DNA of 64,000 bases from Poecilobothrus nobilitatus. Taxonomy: Eukaryota > Arthropoda > Insecta > Diptera > Dolichopodidae. The DNA is taken from positions 104,037,099-104,101,098 of the forward strand of contig OX352772.1 in assembly GCA_947095535.1 (NCBI GenBank), read 5' to 3'. Made by a program: the position numbers and the translations under genes. The notes beneath the pieces are model-generated. The model saw only the letters and a list, made by a program, of their open reading frames with translations. It made no database searches and was not told where the DNA came from. Of this stretch, positions 1 through 12,083 are shown one piece after another. Position 1 is the stretch's first letter; every line of letters begins with the position of its first letter.

Positions 1-335
1 TAATAATAGTAATAATAATAGTAATAAGAACAATAATTGTAATAACAATAATAATAGTAATAATAATAATAGCTGCTACAGTGGAGCTATCTTTGGTTAT
101 ATCATGCAAGTAAGGTGTTACATACTGCTGCACGTTGTAATCCACTGATGGCGCTGACTCTGTAGTAAAATAATAATAATATTAATAAGATTACTAATAC
201 CAATAATAATAGCCGCTACAGTGACAGTGGGGGTTGCCTTCAGTAATTACCTCATGTAGTAAGGTATTATACTACTACATGTTGTAACTATTGTAACGGC
301 TATAGTCGCTGTTAGCAAAATAGTAATAATAATAG
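1..335. repeat. AAT/ATA simple sequence with two degenerate ~130 bp units
   Basis: Trinucleotide runs of the TAATAA type alternate with two related blocks, about 70-160 and 207-300. Both blocks carry a GCTACAGTG start, a CATG(C/T)AGTAAGGT middle and an ACTGC/ACTAC..GTTGTAA end. The blocks read as a degenerate tandem repeat with microsatellite spacers. No coding potential is visible. It may be the repeated 5' leader of a retroelement, but nothing proves this. Confidence 0.6.
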
Positions 336-339
336 GCGG

Positions 340-600
340 ATTCATTGTTTCCTTACAGTCCCACTTCCAATTCAATATTTCCGTATCCATTCCCGATCCT
401 TTTCTATCCCTACTCCCTAGCCAATATACTGCGTTCGCAGGTAAGGGTTTTATCCCATTATATTGGCTAAAGGGGGAGGTGGGTTTAGTCAGTAAAAATC
501 TGACACCACCAAGGGGGAAATTCTTTGTGTCTTTGGAAGATTCCCACCTCCCTTAGGAAAAAAAAAAAATATGGTGACTCAACATAAACCTACTGGATAA
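340..600 (+). other. Comparatively GC-rich segment able to form nested hairpins
   Basis: Three complementary pairs are visible. AGCCAATATA at 419-428 pairs with 459-468. GGGAGGTGGG at 474-483 pairs with 543-552. Inside the second pair, GTCAG at 488-492 pairs with CTGAC at 500-504. The block ends in an A-run at 558-569 just upstream of a non-LTR coding remnant, so it could be a structured leader or a separate short retroposon. Function unknown. Confidence 0.45.
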
Positions 601-2952
601 AAAAAATAGTTATGTGATTAACTACTCCCATACACTTCTAACTAACGGTTATATAATAGCTAACAAAATCGGAATTAAATTCGCAACAAGAATAGGCAAA
701 ACTACCAGCTCCATAATTGATCATTTTATTACCGACATATTTAATTTCGAATATAAATTTCATATTATAGACACACCATTATCCCATCATCACTGTTCCT
801 TGTAAGTGTAAACACACCTCCTATTAGAGGGAACTAAAACAATTTAAAAACAGTTATAAACTACAACAACTTTTCTAAGGATTCAATTTGGGAGAATATT
901 TATGAACACACAACTTTCGACAATTTTGTAGGTAGTCTAACATCTTTAATCAACAAGCATACCATTATAATCCAGTCAAAGAACAAGGCTAAAAAACATG
1001 ATTGGATCACTAATGACATAATTGCCATGATTAAAGTCCGCTACTCTTTTCTTAAATATAAACTGAAATATCCCGATGACTCTCATATTGTTCATTTATA
1101 TAATTCCTATAAAACTAAAGTTAAAAAATGATTCTCCAGGCTAAAATTGCATTTTTCTCTGCAGAAATATCGAAGGAGCCATGCAATAATAAGAAACTGG
1201 GATTTATACAAAAAAGTCATGTTTAACAAGGGAGTCAATCCTTCAAATAATCAGGTTAGAGAACTAAAGCACAATAACAACATAATCACTGACCAACAAA
1301 ATATAGCAGAATGTATGAATGTATAGCAGAATTCACAAATGTGACGGATAATCTAAATATTTCTCACTCTCCGATTGAAGAAATCTACTTCCAAAGTCTG
1401 GCGCGAAATATCTACTCTCCATTTAACCTTAGTCCAACTACTAATGTAGAAGTAGTAAATACCATATCCTCTCTCAAACCATACTCTGCAACCGGCCATG
1501 ACAACATATCCGCGGAATTTGTGAAAAAGTACGCCAATAGGCTAGCTCCGATATTGCAAAAATTTATAAATATATCTTTTGAAACTCATCTCTTTCCGGA
1601 TTCCTTAAAAACAGCCATTATTACTCCAATACACAAGAAAGATGAGAAAACAGATCCGACCAATTACAGGCCGATCTCTGTCTTAACTATCTTCTCCAAA
1701 ATCTTTGAGAGAATAATAAAAAAAAGGCTAAGTAGTTTTATGTCAGATAACGGCATATTGCACCCAGAACAATTTGGTTTCAAGATGAATTCAAACACTA
1801 CCGCGGCGTGCCTATCTCTCACTGCTTTCATTTCCAGGAGTATGGATGAAGGTAAATTCAAAGGATGTCTCTTTATTGATCTCCAAAAGGCATTTGATTG
1901 TGTGAACTTTGACGTTTTGCTTTGCAAACTTAAAAGTTTCCATCTAACCCCGCAACAAATCTCTTTTTTCAAAACATTTCTGTATGGTCGCTCACAAATA
2001 GTCAGAATCAATAATGTCTACAGCACCACCAAAATTAGTAAGAAATGTGTACCTGAAGGATCAATCCTGGGTCCAGATCTCTTTAAACTATACATAGATG
2101 ATCTGGCTTGTCTCGAACTGAAAGGATCCCTGCAGCTATTTGTCGACGACGCAGCAATAAAATACTCTGCAAATAGTGAATATGAACTCAAAGAATCCAT
2201 AATACATGATCTAGAAAACATTGAAGATTGGTTAATGAAAAATCGTTTAGTACTAAACCGAAAAAAAACAAAAGTTCTTCTCTTCAAAAATAAGATTTTC
2301 GAAAGCCGCTGACTTATCTATGACAATAGTTCAATAGGAACAGTAGATTCCTTCAACTAAATTGACTGTAACCTCAAGTGGGCTGAACACATTGATTTCA
2401 TATGTAAAAAAATTGTCCCATACATTTTCATTTTGAACAGGCTAAGACGTTTTTTCGACAAAAGAACGCTTTCTATTATATACTCATCATACATTCAGTC
2501 AAACATAATCTACGCAAACCCCATTTGGAACGGAGCGTACAAAAACAACCTGAATAAACTTAATATACTTCACAAGAAAGCAATCAAAACTATTCACAGC
2601 TATCCATTAAGTTGAATGTGTTAATCAACTCTTTTCACCACAATAGCCTAGTCTTGAAATTATTTGTAAAAGTGAGTCACACCTTCTAGCTTTCAAAAAA
2701 ATAAATAACCAGATAAAACATAACTTTATCCTCAATAGAAACATCGAAATACACTCCCATAACACAAGAAATAGATCGAATTTTTATCTTACATTCTTCA
2801 GAACCAACAAACAAAAAACAAATTGTCCATACAATTGTTTGAAATCGTACAATGATGACTTGCCGCAACATTTAAAGCTAATTGAAAGTTGCAGCTTGTT
2901 TAAAAAAAATCATTGTGTTCTTACAATTAACCTAATGGAATTTAGAGAATAA
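600..2952 (+). pseudogene. Decayed non-LTR retrotransposon ORF2 (endonuclease end, reverse transcriptase, tail)
   Basis: The reading begins inside an apurinic-like endonuclease at 614-805 (ATRIGKTTSSIIDH, then a degraded SDH near SHHH), runs through a linker with a TGA near 1129, and reaches a long open reverse transcriptase at 1311-2312. RT landmarks are DPTNYRPISVL, PEQFGF, a motif A LIDLQKAFD, PEGSILGPDLF and a motif C FVDD. After 2312 the tail continues in other frames (2433-2615, then about 2690-2950 with NTRNRSN), broken by stops. The order and the tail resemble the CR1/jockey group. Most of the endonuclease and any ORF1 are missing, so it is 5' truncated and inactive. Confidence 0.85.
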
Positions 2953-3340
2953 ATCTATTTACTATGTTTGTATGCTTTGTTATATATGTACTAAGAACAT
3001 CCAATTGCAACAATAAATTAATAAAAAAAAAATATAAAAAAATAAAAATTTAAATAATAAAACAAAAAATTAATTAAAGAATAAATCTAACAGAATATAA
3101 ATCTAGAAAAATAAATAAATGTAAACAATAAAACAAAAAAAAAATTAAAACTAGGTACAATAACAACAAAATAAAATAAGATAGTTTTTTTTTTTTTTCT
3201 TTTTATTTTTTTTTATTAAAACAATAAAACGAAAAAATATCATTAATTTCTGTAAAATGATGAAAAAGAATGAAATAACTAACAATTAAAAGTTAAATTT
3301 AGCAAAAACAAACAAAAATATATAAAAAAAAAATAGCATT
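2953..3340. repeat. A/T-rich simple sequence downstream of the non-LTR tail
   Basis: Long A-runs interrupted by single T, C or G and a T-run at 3187-3199. It follows the retroelement tail directly, and the first part (about 3015-3060) looks like a decayed poly(A)-like end. No gene is seen. Confidence 0.6.
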
Positions 3341-3959
3341 GTTAAGAACTAAAACTCGTCTCTTATCATCACGATAAGCCCAGACAGCCTCGGCTAGGTC
3401 TAAATACTGAATTATTAAATAACTATGGATTAAATTAATGTTACATTGTATTAACTAATTATATAGCAATTAATTTAAATAGTATTATATATTATATAAG
3501 AATAGATATAAAAACTAGATATAAGTAGTAACGAATTATACTGTTATTGAATTATTATATAGAATTGACAAATAAAAAAAAAAAAACAGAATGAAAAGAA
3601 TACGTCTAGAATGTATAGAATCAATAAAAAAAGCGGAATGAATGGAAGGAATAAATAAATCAACGCAGAAGAATATTTTGTTTATTCTGGACGAATAAAA
3701 AAAACAAATACTCAACTAATCTGCTCATTCTGAATAAAGGTAATGTCCCAACCTTTATAAACAGAAACATCTGCAGAGAGTAGAGGGAACCATGTCAACA
3801 AGCATGGACTTTTGACGTTCTATTAACAAAAAACGGAAAAAAACAGACATTCTACTAACTAGCGAAAACAGAACGGCTTATGGAAAGGTATGATGTAGAA
3901 CAAAGTTTAGGTTAATGTTACCAAGGTTATCATGTTACCAATACACATACATAAATAGG
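3341..3959 (+). other. AT-rich spacer with a short hairpin resembling a non-LTR 3' end
   Basis: A small GC-rich stem at 3382-3401 (AGACAGCC / GGCTAGGTCT type) lies in AT-rich DNA, as in the 3' ends of other non-LTR fragments in this window. The remainder to 3959 shows no open frame, RNA gene or repeat that I recognise. Confidence 0.4.
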
Positions 3960-4975
3960 AAATCGATGGACACCGCGCTTCATGAGGTTATCCACGATAG
4001 AAGAAGGCTTCAAAAAAAGTAAAGCAACCCTCGGAATAATCGACATAGAGGAATAAATGTGGAAATAGAAAAGATACTGGAAAGTATGCGTAGCAGATAT
4101 AGAAAAGTAAAAAGAAGAACGATCTCAAGAAGCTCACTGCATGGGGGCATCGTTTCACTGGTCCTATAGCTCTTGATTATTGACGATCTCTTAGTAAAGT
4201 TATCAACAACAGCCGAAGAGTGATATGCTACGCAGACAACGTTATTGGCCACACAAAAAGAGTCGGCCAAAACAACAGGTAAAATACAAAGGGCAATTGA
4301 TATAGTTATAGAATAGGCTGAAACAATGGACTCTTTAACAGGAAAAGAGATAAAAGGAATCCTAAAGCACCCGCGAATAAACAATACACAACTCGAATTT
4401 ACCAAAAGTGTAAAATATCTAGGACTGTACTTGGACGAAAAGCTGAGGTGAAATAAACAGTTAAACGAGAAAAAACGAAAAAGGATTAGAGTCCTTTGGG
4501 GCTGTAGAAGTGCAGTAGGTAAAATATGGGATCTATCGCCAAGAATCATGCACGTGTGTTATAAGACATATGATAACACATGAATCCCTTGTTTGGTGGA
4601 CGGCCACTAAAAATTACAGGTACCTAAACATCCTAACGCAAATACAACGTCAGGAGTGTCTAGGGATAACAGGTTCTACTAAAACAAACTCGATGAAGTT
4701 CCTGGATACTATTCTAAACCTCGAACCAATAGAAATCCATATTCAACGAAGATTGCCATGAGACTCGCCATAACAGGGAACTGATAGCGAATATTGGCGC
4801 ATAAATATACAATTTCCGAGAAAACCCAGTAATTAGCAATATGATCGCCAGGGATCTTAGATTAAACTGCAACTTCGAGACGAAAACAAACCAACCGAGA
4901 AATAAATAATGCTAATCAAATCGAAATTAATGTGTACACAGCTGCTGCCAAAAAAGGTGGCGAATGTAGGATAGG
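3960..4975 (+). pseudogene. Degraded I/R1-like non-LTR fragment: RT palm, thumb and start of RNase H
   Basis: Read across all three forward frames, the segment gives a decayed palm (an IDDLLVKL stretch near 4175 and a CYADN motif near 4227). It then gives a thumb with KSVKYLGLYLDEK near 4410 and WGCRSAVGKIWDLSPR near 4500. After these come VWW at 4591 and QRQECLGITGS near 4650. Near 4930 a VYT..AKKGG stretch resembles the first strand of an RNase H domain. Many stops and shifts interrupt it. The order RT then RNase H fits I- or R1-related elements. It abuts the minus-strand jockey-type fragment that ends near 4980. Confidence 0.65.
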
Positions 4976-5917
4976 AATCATTTAAATCCTCATCTTGTTT
5001 AATTCTAAACAACCTATCAGTCAAGTATGACGAGAGTATATCAACATATTATTTAGGTAGTATTTTTCTTAGTTTATAAATTAAGCCTTCATGCCAAACG
5101 TTATCGAATGCCTGAATTACACCTAGAAAGATTGTAGAGTATATTTGCTTTTCTTCTAGAGCTTTTTCAATTATATCTGTAATTTTATACACTTGATCAA
5201 TAGTGGAGTATTTTTCTCTAAATCCAAACTGATAGTTTGGAATTATATTCCTACTTTCTAGTAACAGTTTCAATTAATAATAATTTCTCAAAAAGCTTTG
5301 ATGCTGTCGGTAAGAGAGAAATTGGTTTATAAGATTTTGATTCGTTTGGAAGTTTTCCAGGCTTAAGTATCATAATTATTTTTGCCACCTTCCTAACATT
5401 AGGTACATAATGTAGTCTTAATATAGCATTGATTATGTATGTTAGCATTGTTAGATATTTTTCGGAAGTTATTTTAATACTTCCGCCGTTATTAAATCAA
5501 AACCTGGTGCTTTTTTCAACTTGAGGTTTTTAATTTCATCAACCAATTCCATTTGGGAGAATAGCGCACTGACATTCTCTTTCTGTCTAACGTCGTTTTC
5601 AATGTACAGATCTGAGTCTATTTCATTCAGCCGAAAGATAACTACAGATGATCTGCAAATGTTTCGGCCTTTTCCTGATTGTTTCTTTCCCATTTATCAT
5701 CTTTGTTCTTGATTGGTGAAACATACAAGATAGGTTGTTTACACTCTTTGTTGCTTTTCCCAAAAAATTATTTTTTTCTTTTTTAGCTGATAAATTTTTC
5801 ACATAATTTTTGTAATTATTACTCTTTATTCAGAAATTTTTCTTTTTATATTTTGAGTTATTCTATTTAAAGGTGTTTTATCAGCTGGGTCACGTGTTTG
5901 TTGCCATCTACGTCTAG
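4976..5917 (-). pseudogene. Jockey-type element A, downstream half (linker and RT N-half), cut by the gypsy insertion
   Basis: In minus-strand order, the linker begins at 5917 with an RRRWQQTRDP motif and reaches LKLKKAPGFDLITAEVLK (5469-5693). It continues with PISLLPTASKLFEKLL (5251-5448) and a motif A region with AFDNVWHEGL (5049-5273). Frames change between these blocks and a few stops are present. The upstream half, including the endonuclease, is at 19048-20860 on the other side of the LTR element. The coding sequence resumes across the gap at the same point of the linker, which shows the two are one element. The RT stops before its YADD motif. Confidence 0.8.
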
Positions 5918-6603
5918 TGTAATATATTTCGTGGTTATAGCTAAAATAATTATATTAACGCCTTGTTTTAAGTCAGTTCTTTTCACTTTCTGATTATATA
6001 AATATGAGCATACTTAGATGCTCTTCAAATATATATAATGCAAAAAGTTCCTTCAATTATTTAAACTGCGAGAAAGGATATCGCACCACACCTGGCAATT
6101 CTGCCAAATTTTCCGTATTAGTGGCACTGCATACCAAAATATAAATAATAAAACAATTATTATAACTTAGCGATTGCTCGCAATATATGCAAGACAAAAA
6201 CTAAAATATAATAATAGTTCTGAAATTATATTTTATAAGAATTATAATTTCCTGTATATATTATGCTAGTATATATAATTCTTATAGTTAAAAAAAAAGA
6301 ACCAGTTCTGTGTTATGATTATATCTGAATTTATTTAACAAAAGTAAAGCCTTATATACTATTTAGATTTTAAAAAATCCAATACAAATTTTATCAAAGA
6401 CAATAAATTATAATAATTTATTGCTTTGTTACAAAGAATTTTATTTGCTACAATATAGAAATACAAACAGATGTTAGCAATTGAAAATTATGACCACACA
6501 AAATGTTAGGTCAGCATTATTGTTATTAGATAATAATTTTATTTTTAAAGTTATTTTGGTGATTGCAGTTTTAGTAATTACAGGACAGTCAAGATATACT
6601 ACA
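5918..6603 (-). repeat. Left LTR (3' LTR of the minus-strand gypsy element)
   Basis: 686 bp, closely similar to 18166-19047 along its length. It lacks about 200 bp that the other LTR carries near 18691-18905. Short frames in it on both strands (6474-6677, 6481-6669) are LTR sequence, not genes. Confidence 0.9.
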
Positions 6604-6617
6604 TCCTTCCCCCAAAG
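6604..6617 (-). other. Polypurine tract
   Basis: In element orientation CTTTGGGGGAAGGA lies directly before the 3' LTR start TGTAGT. This is the expected site and composition of the plus-strand primer of LTR elements. Confidence 0.75.
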
Positions 6618-6792
6618 AAAAAAAAAATTTAGTTTATATTTCTTAAAATTTAAACTAATTTTTTTATAAGTTATCAAAATAAGTAATGTATAATTTTTAA
6701 TTTATTTATCTTAAAAATTTTACATTCAATTATATTATTGTTTAAAAAATATTTATACTTGTTTTCAAAAGAATTTTTAAATTTATTCATAT

Positions 6793-7318
6793 TTACAGAT
6801 TTTTAACATTTTTGTAACAAGTTTTTCTAGATTTAATGATATTATTATTATGTAATTCTACTTTTTTGTTATCTATTAATATAGTACTATTTGTACCGTT
6901 TTGTTCAATAATTTTGAATGGTCCTTTAAAAGGATTTTCTAATTTTTTCTTATTTCCTACTTTTATCATAACATAATCATGAATTTTAATATTTGATTCA
7001 TTAATATTATTTTGTTTTAATTTATTATTTTCTTTATTTTTAATTAAATAGTCTTTTGCTCTTTTATTTGCATATTTTAGTTTAATTTTTAATTCATTTA
7101 AATAGTCATCTAAAATATAAATGCTATGTTTATTATCTAATATTTCACATGAAATAGTACTTATTTTACTTTTAGAAATAGAACCTAACGTTTCATGATG
7201 GTAAGGTGTTAACGTGTTGACTTTTTCAATATTTACAAATTTACAAATATTTTTTAATAGTTCATTTGTAAATTCGCTACCTTTATCTGTTTTTAATTTT
7301 TTGAAATATCCATATTTT
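6793..7318 (-). pseudogene. Gypsy integrase, C-terminal half
   Basis: Continues the integrase begun at 13164-13790. It contains the second catalytic aspartate region (KTDKGSEFTN), then TPYHHETLGSISKSK, where the catalytic glutamate is expected near HHETLGS. The C-terminal domain follows, with KVGNKKKLENPFKGPFKI and a final stop at 6793-6795. The frame is open for about 175 codons. The two halves are separated by the 5.8 kb insertion at 7319-13163, so the protein cannot be made. Confidence 0.8.
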
Positions 7319-7656
7319 TTTTAATTTTTTTTTAATTTTTTTTTATTTATTTATTTATAATTTATCTCAAGAGAGCTTAAAGCTCGGACAGAGTGTTTAA
7401 TTAATTATGTGTCACTTTACAAAACTAGTTATGAAGTAAGTGGTTTTTACAAAATAGATAATATCAGTGCAAAAAAAAAGTAATAGTTTTTTATATAATC
7501 AAAAAAAGCAACAAAAGAGAGAAAAAAGAGTATTACTAACTAAGAAACAAAAGCAAAAAAGAAACAAAAACGAAAACTAAACCTATTCTAAGAGATGATA
7601 TAAATTTAACTCAATTCAAAATTTAAAAGAAAAAAAACCAAAAAGAATTTAATTTC

Positions 7657-8398
7657 TTAATTATTTTGATTGATGTATAAGTCAATATATTTATGTTTTA
7701 ACCAATTTTTCAATTTGCTGTTAGAGATATATTTATATGCATTTGGTATTTTATTATAAAGAGCGATACCTGTATTCATAATTGGTTCTAAGCCATTCAA
7801 ATTATGCCCAACGATGTAGCGTATTTGCTGAGCAGATCTAGTGCTGTAACTATGCACTTCTTGATAGCCATATTATGTATTTGAAGTATTTGTGTTACAT
7901 ATTTTTGGTCAATCAATTTTAAAATGTTATATTTTTGATGTATAGAATTAGTTGAAGTTCGTCGATCATGACCAAACAAGTTCTCAATAGCTTTGTTTTG
8001 AATTATTTGTAATGCCAATACCTTATATTATTATACTGTAAAACAGCATGTGGAACACTGATATTTTGTTGTTGTACGGTACTCTGTAACAGATTCTCCT
8101 AAAGATTTCAGCTGTTCTCCTTAGCTTTTTCATCAGTTCAGCGACAAGCAGATTCCAATTAAGATTTTAATCAATAATAACTCCGAGATATTTATAGTTA
8201 TTACTTCTCTCTATACTAACACCATTATATACTGTAAAAATATTAGTACCTTTGCTTTTCAGAAGCATACATTTAGTTTAATTCACATTAACAGTTAACT
8301 TATGTTTGCACATCCATTTATGTGTTATGCCCATGTCTTGGTTTACAGAATTTTTGAGATTTGTTAAGCTGTCTTCACTGTACACTATGGCAATATTT
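7657..8398 (-). pseudogene. Element D: RT palm end and C-terminal tail
   Basis: Begins with AIVYSEDSLTNL just after where YADD should be, then a YKYLGVIID block, AELMKKLRRTAEIF, LQIIQNKAIENLFGHDRRT and finally NTGIALYNKIPN. Stops and frameshifts lie near 8030-8290 and 7800-8018. The element's 3' UTR and AAATA-type tail lie at 7319-7656. Its upstream part resumes at 11609; about 30 residues including the YADD motif are missing at the junction. Confidence 0.75.
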
Positions 8399-11300
8399 AT
8401 TTATTTATTTATACTGCTTAGCACAAACAGTTTACATAAAATTTATAATATATATAATAACTAGTAAACAATAATAAATTGTTAAATACAATAAAAGTTA
8501 TAATAAAAATTACATAATTGTTAAGTATAAATAAACTTAGAACTAAAATTAACTTTACAGTGCTTTTACTTTACAGTGCTTTACAGTGCAACAAGAAACA
8601 AAAAAAAATCCTAATATTAATAGCGATTGTATAATTTTTGTTTTTGGGAATGTTTTGAAAGTGTAAAGTCAATGTTAAGTTTATGCTTGTTACCTATAAT
8701 AAGCATCCTATAGGTTCAAATTTGCCATAATTAGTCCTATGATTATAGGTTTTAAACAAATTTCAAGAGCGAAGGCGTTGAAGATTTCTAATATTAATTT
8801 TACTAGAAATTAAAGTAGATTTAACATAACCCTTGACAATCTCTGTAATGAAAATAACATCAGAAACCTCACGTCTAAAACTTAAAGTACACAAATCAAT
8901 TAACTTTAGCCTTTGTTCATATGGTGGCAAAATAATAGGATTTGACCATGGCAAGTGGCGTAAGGCAAATCTAAGAAAGTTTTTCTGTACTGCCTCGATC
9001 CCATCAATGTGTACCATGTAAAATGGAGACCAAACCTGACCAGCATATTCCAGGTTCGGTCTTACAAGACAAGTGTATAACGATTTAAGAACATAGGGAT
9101 CTGAAAATTCCTTAGAAGAACGTTTAACAAACCCAAATAATGAATTAGCTTTATTTATAATATTATTATAATGAATTTTAAAACTAAGTTGGGAATCAAA
9201 ATACACACCTAAGTCTTTTGTTGAAGTAACTTTAGGTAAACTAATACCATCCAAGTTATAGTTGAAATAAATAGGACTAGAACGACGTGTATAAGATAAC
9301 AATGCGCATTTATTTACATTAAGTAGTAGACAATTATTAACGCACCAATTGTTAAAGTTTTGAAGGTTATTCTGCATAAGGACGGCGTCCTTATTAGATG
9401 TAATCTTTTTAAAGATTTTCATATCATCAGCGTAAACTTGAAGCTCACAATTAGAAATGATAGAAGTAACATCATTTACAGATAAAATAAAAAATAAAGG
9501 ACCAAGGTGGCTACCTTGTGGAACACCGGAATTTGCCACGAATGGTTCTGAAATCACATTTTTGAATATAACACTATAAGAGCGATCACACAAATAAAAA
9601 TATATCCACTTTAGGAAAACTCTGGGAAGCCATATTTTTTTAGTTTTAGTAATATAATACTATGTGGCAATAGATCAAATGCATTACTAAAATCAGTATA
9701 AACAACATCTGTTTGAAAACCTTCTTCCATGTTATTGAGGAGGAGGGACGTTGTTTCAACTAGGTTTTTCACAGTAGATTTTTGTTTTACAAAACCATGT
9801 TGGTTATCAATTAAAAGATTACAACAGTGATTATAAATTGAATCCGTTATAATTAGTTCAAATAATTTTGGAATAGAAGATAATTTGGCTATCGGACGAT
9901 AGTTAGTAATTTCATTTTTAGCATTCTTTTTGTGCTCTGGTCTGATATAAGACATTTTCCAAAAAGGAGGAAAAACTCCGGAATTTAATGAGTTTTTGAA
10001 GAGTAATGTTAAAGGCGTAGGGAGAATGTTAGAACACTTGCTCAGAATTATTTCCGGTATACCATCAGGGCCGGGAAAAGTATTATCACCAAGTTTATTT
10101 AGATATTTGGAAACTATTTCTTCATTTATATTTATGTCATTAAGAGACGTTTTTTGACAACTGTCCATAAAAGAGAAATAATTTTCATTTGGCGAAAAGG
10201 AAGAATCACTATATGAAGTGCTGAAAAACTCACGAAAATACTTCGAAATAACTAAAGGATCATTACTTGAAAGAGAATTGAAATTCATAAATGTAGGGTA
10301 ATCATCACAATTACGTTTAGAATTTATGAATTTCCAAAATTTTTTCGGATCAGATTTTAGTTTACTTGCCATTTGATTAATATAATTATTGTAAAGAATA
10401 TCGGATGACATTTTAAAATTATCAAAAAATATGACAAAATTGTTATAGTCATTAATATCTTTTGATTTGAGATATTTACGCCAGGCTTTGTTTTTTTTAT
10501 TTCTGAGAGATCTAAGCTCCTTTGTGAACCATGGTGGGCCAGATTGGGAAGATCTTTTTTTTGAAATAGAAACGAATTGAGTAAAACCTTCGAACATAAT
10601 TTCATAAAACCTAATTGTCATTTGATTTAGGTCTATATTATTAAATAAAAACTTGAAGTCATAGGTATTTAAGAAATTTATTAGTCCGGGAAAGTTGGTT
10701 TTATTGAAATTAAAACTATAAGAATATGCTGCTTCAAGATTTACGGAATTAGTTAAACAATAGGTAAAACTTATTGATGGGTGATAAGGGTCTAACGCAA
10801 CAAGCGATAACACCGAGTCACAGAAAGTGATATTATACCAATCAGAGGTAAATATTAAATCCAATTGCTTATCTTTAAAATTACGATGGTGGGAAACCTG
10901 TTGTAAATTGTTGGTATTTAATCCATCAATAAATTGCGAATCAGTTTCACTCACCGAAAAATCCGGAATCAAAAAAGATTCTTCGCCATGATTAATCCAT
11001 GTAATATGAGGGAGATTAAAATCTCCACATAAAATTAACTCATCATTAGGACCTGAATTAGAGCAAATCGAATCTATTACATTTAAAAGAGTAATATAAA
11101 TATTTAAATTCGAAGAAGGTGGAATGTATATGTTAACAATATTTACATTTTTGTTTGAAAATTTTATATTCACACCTATTATTTCAAGACCGTCTGCGTT
11201 CGAAATAGGAATTTCATTTGCATTAAAAGAGTTTTTGACGGCAATCAATACACCTCCCCCTTTAGGAATGTAACTATTAGATACATTAGGTTCAGCATAT

Positions 11301-11608
11301 CTATCTTTTCTAAAAACAGAATATGAGCTATCGAAAAGCTCAAGATTGTTAATAGAAGAATTTAGCCAAGTTTCAGTTAATGCAAATACGTCAAAATTTA
11401 AACTTATTGAATTAAGTAAGACTTGACTTGTTTTTGTTCTAAGACCTCTGACATTTTGATAATATATTGATAAATTTATCAAAATTGAAGAATCTATCAA
11501 AGATGTAGAGATCTTATTTAAATTATTTATTGGCACGAAAAAAGCATATAGAAATGATGTGCCATGAAAATTTAATCTTCCAAAGCTATTCATATAACAT
11601 GTGAACAA
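8399..11608 (-). mobile_element. Non-LTR element E nested in element D
   Basis: A nearly complete ORF2 with a 3' UTR ending in an ATTTATTTATTT block (8396-8412, AAATA tail in element sense). It starts in frame within the D polymerase at GPMLF, producing an accidental D-E read-through. No ORF1 is present, so the copy is 5' truncated. It is the least damaged non-LTR copy in the window and therefore probably the youngest of the four nested layers. Confidence 0.8.
8763..11570 (-). pseudogene. Element E ORF2: endonuclease and reverse transcriptase, one frameshift
   Basis: The endonuclease begins near SIYYQNVRGLRTK and carries LTETWLN, ILCGDFNLPHITW and a catalytic-end ALDPYHPSI region. The linker holds FWKFINSKRN. 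RT follows with GPDGIPEIIL, NYRPIAKLSSIPKLFE, a motif A DFSNAFDLL, then after the break VPQGSHLGPLFF and YADDMKIF. The thumb reads TKDLGVYFDS, and the C-terminal tail includes LPPYEQRLKLIDL. A single-base shift near 9610-9620 separates residues before and after motif A; otherwise the frame is open for about 930 codons. The closest relative in this window is the RT at 61089-62820. Confidence 0.85.
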
Positions 11609-12083
11609 CATTGGACCAAGACTACCTTGGATTACCCCAAACGCTCTGCCTTCTACATTACTTTTGACTTCATCATTAACTGCATATTGCTTTCTGTTCT
11701 CTACCTAATTTTTAAACCAATTGTATTCGTTACCAACTACTCCTAATCCAAGTAGGATTTTTAGCAGAATTTTTCTATCTACAGTATCAAATGCCTTGGT
11801 TATGTCAAAGAATATAATACAGATTTTTTTATTACTGCTAATCATACTTTGGGTATATGCAACAAGATCAAATAAAGCGGCAACTGTATTTGAGTTTTTA
11901 GTAAAGCTGTATTGAGATTTACATATTAGATATAGATTATTTATTCTTAAATATTCAGATAGTTGCATATTAATATAGGTATCAATTATTTTGCTAAAAA
12001 CCGAAGCAATAGAAATTGGTTGAAAATTATTAATATCAGTTTTAACTCCCGTTTTTTTGTAAATAGGTACTACTTTGTTTATT
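11609..12083 (-). pseudogene. Element D: RT fingers and palm before the element E insertion
   Basis: Starts abruptly at KVVPIYKKTGVKTDINN and PISIASVFSKI, then NSNTVAALFDLV, and the motif A FFDITKAFDTVDRKIL. After a stop at 11705-11707 it continues to VIQGSLGPMLF, where element E begins. The piece upstream, encoding the endonuclease and RT entry region, is deleted. Confidence 0.75.

Noticed and set aside
4010..4549. 179-codon minus-strand ORF
   Set aside because: It is antisense to a degraded plus-strand RT fragment with recognisable palm and thumb motifs; the minus frame has no features.
6474..6677. Matching short frames at 6474-6677 and 18918-19154 as a conserved gene family
   Set aside because: Both lie in the LTRs of the same gypsy element; similarity is due to LTR duplication. 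The second one also runs into the jockey linker.
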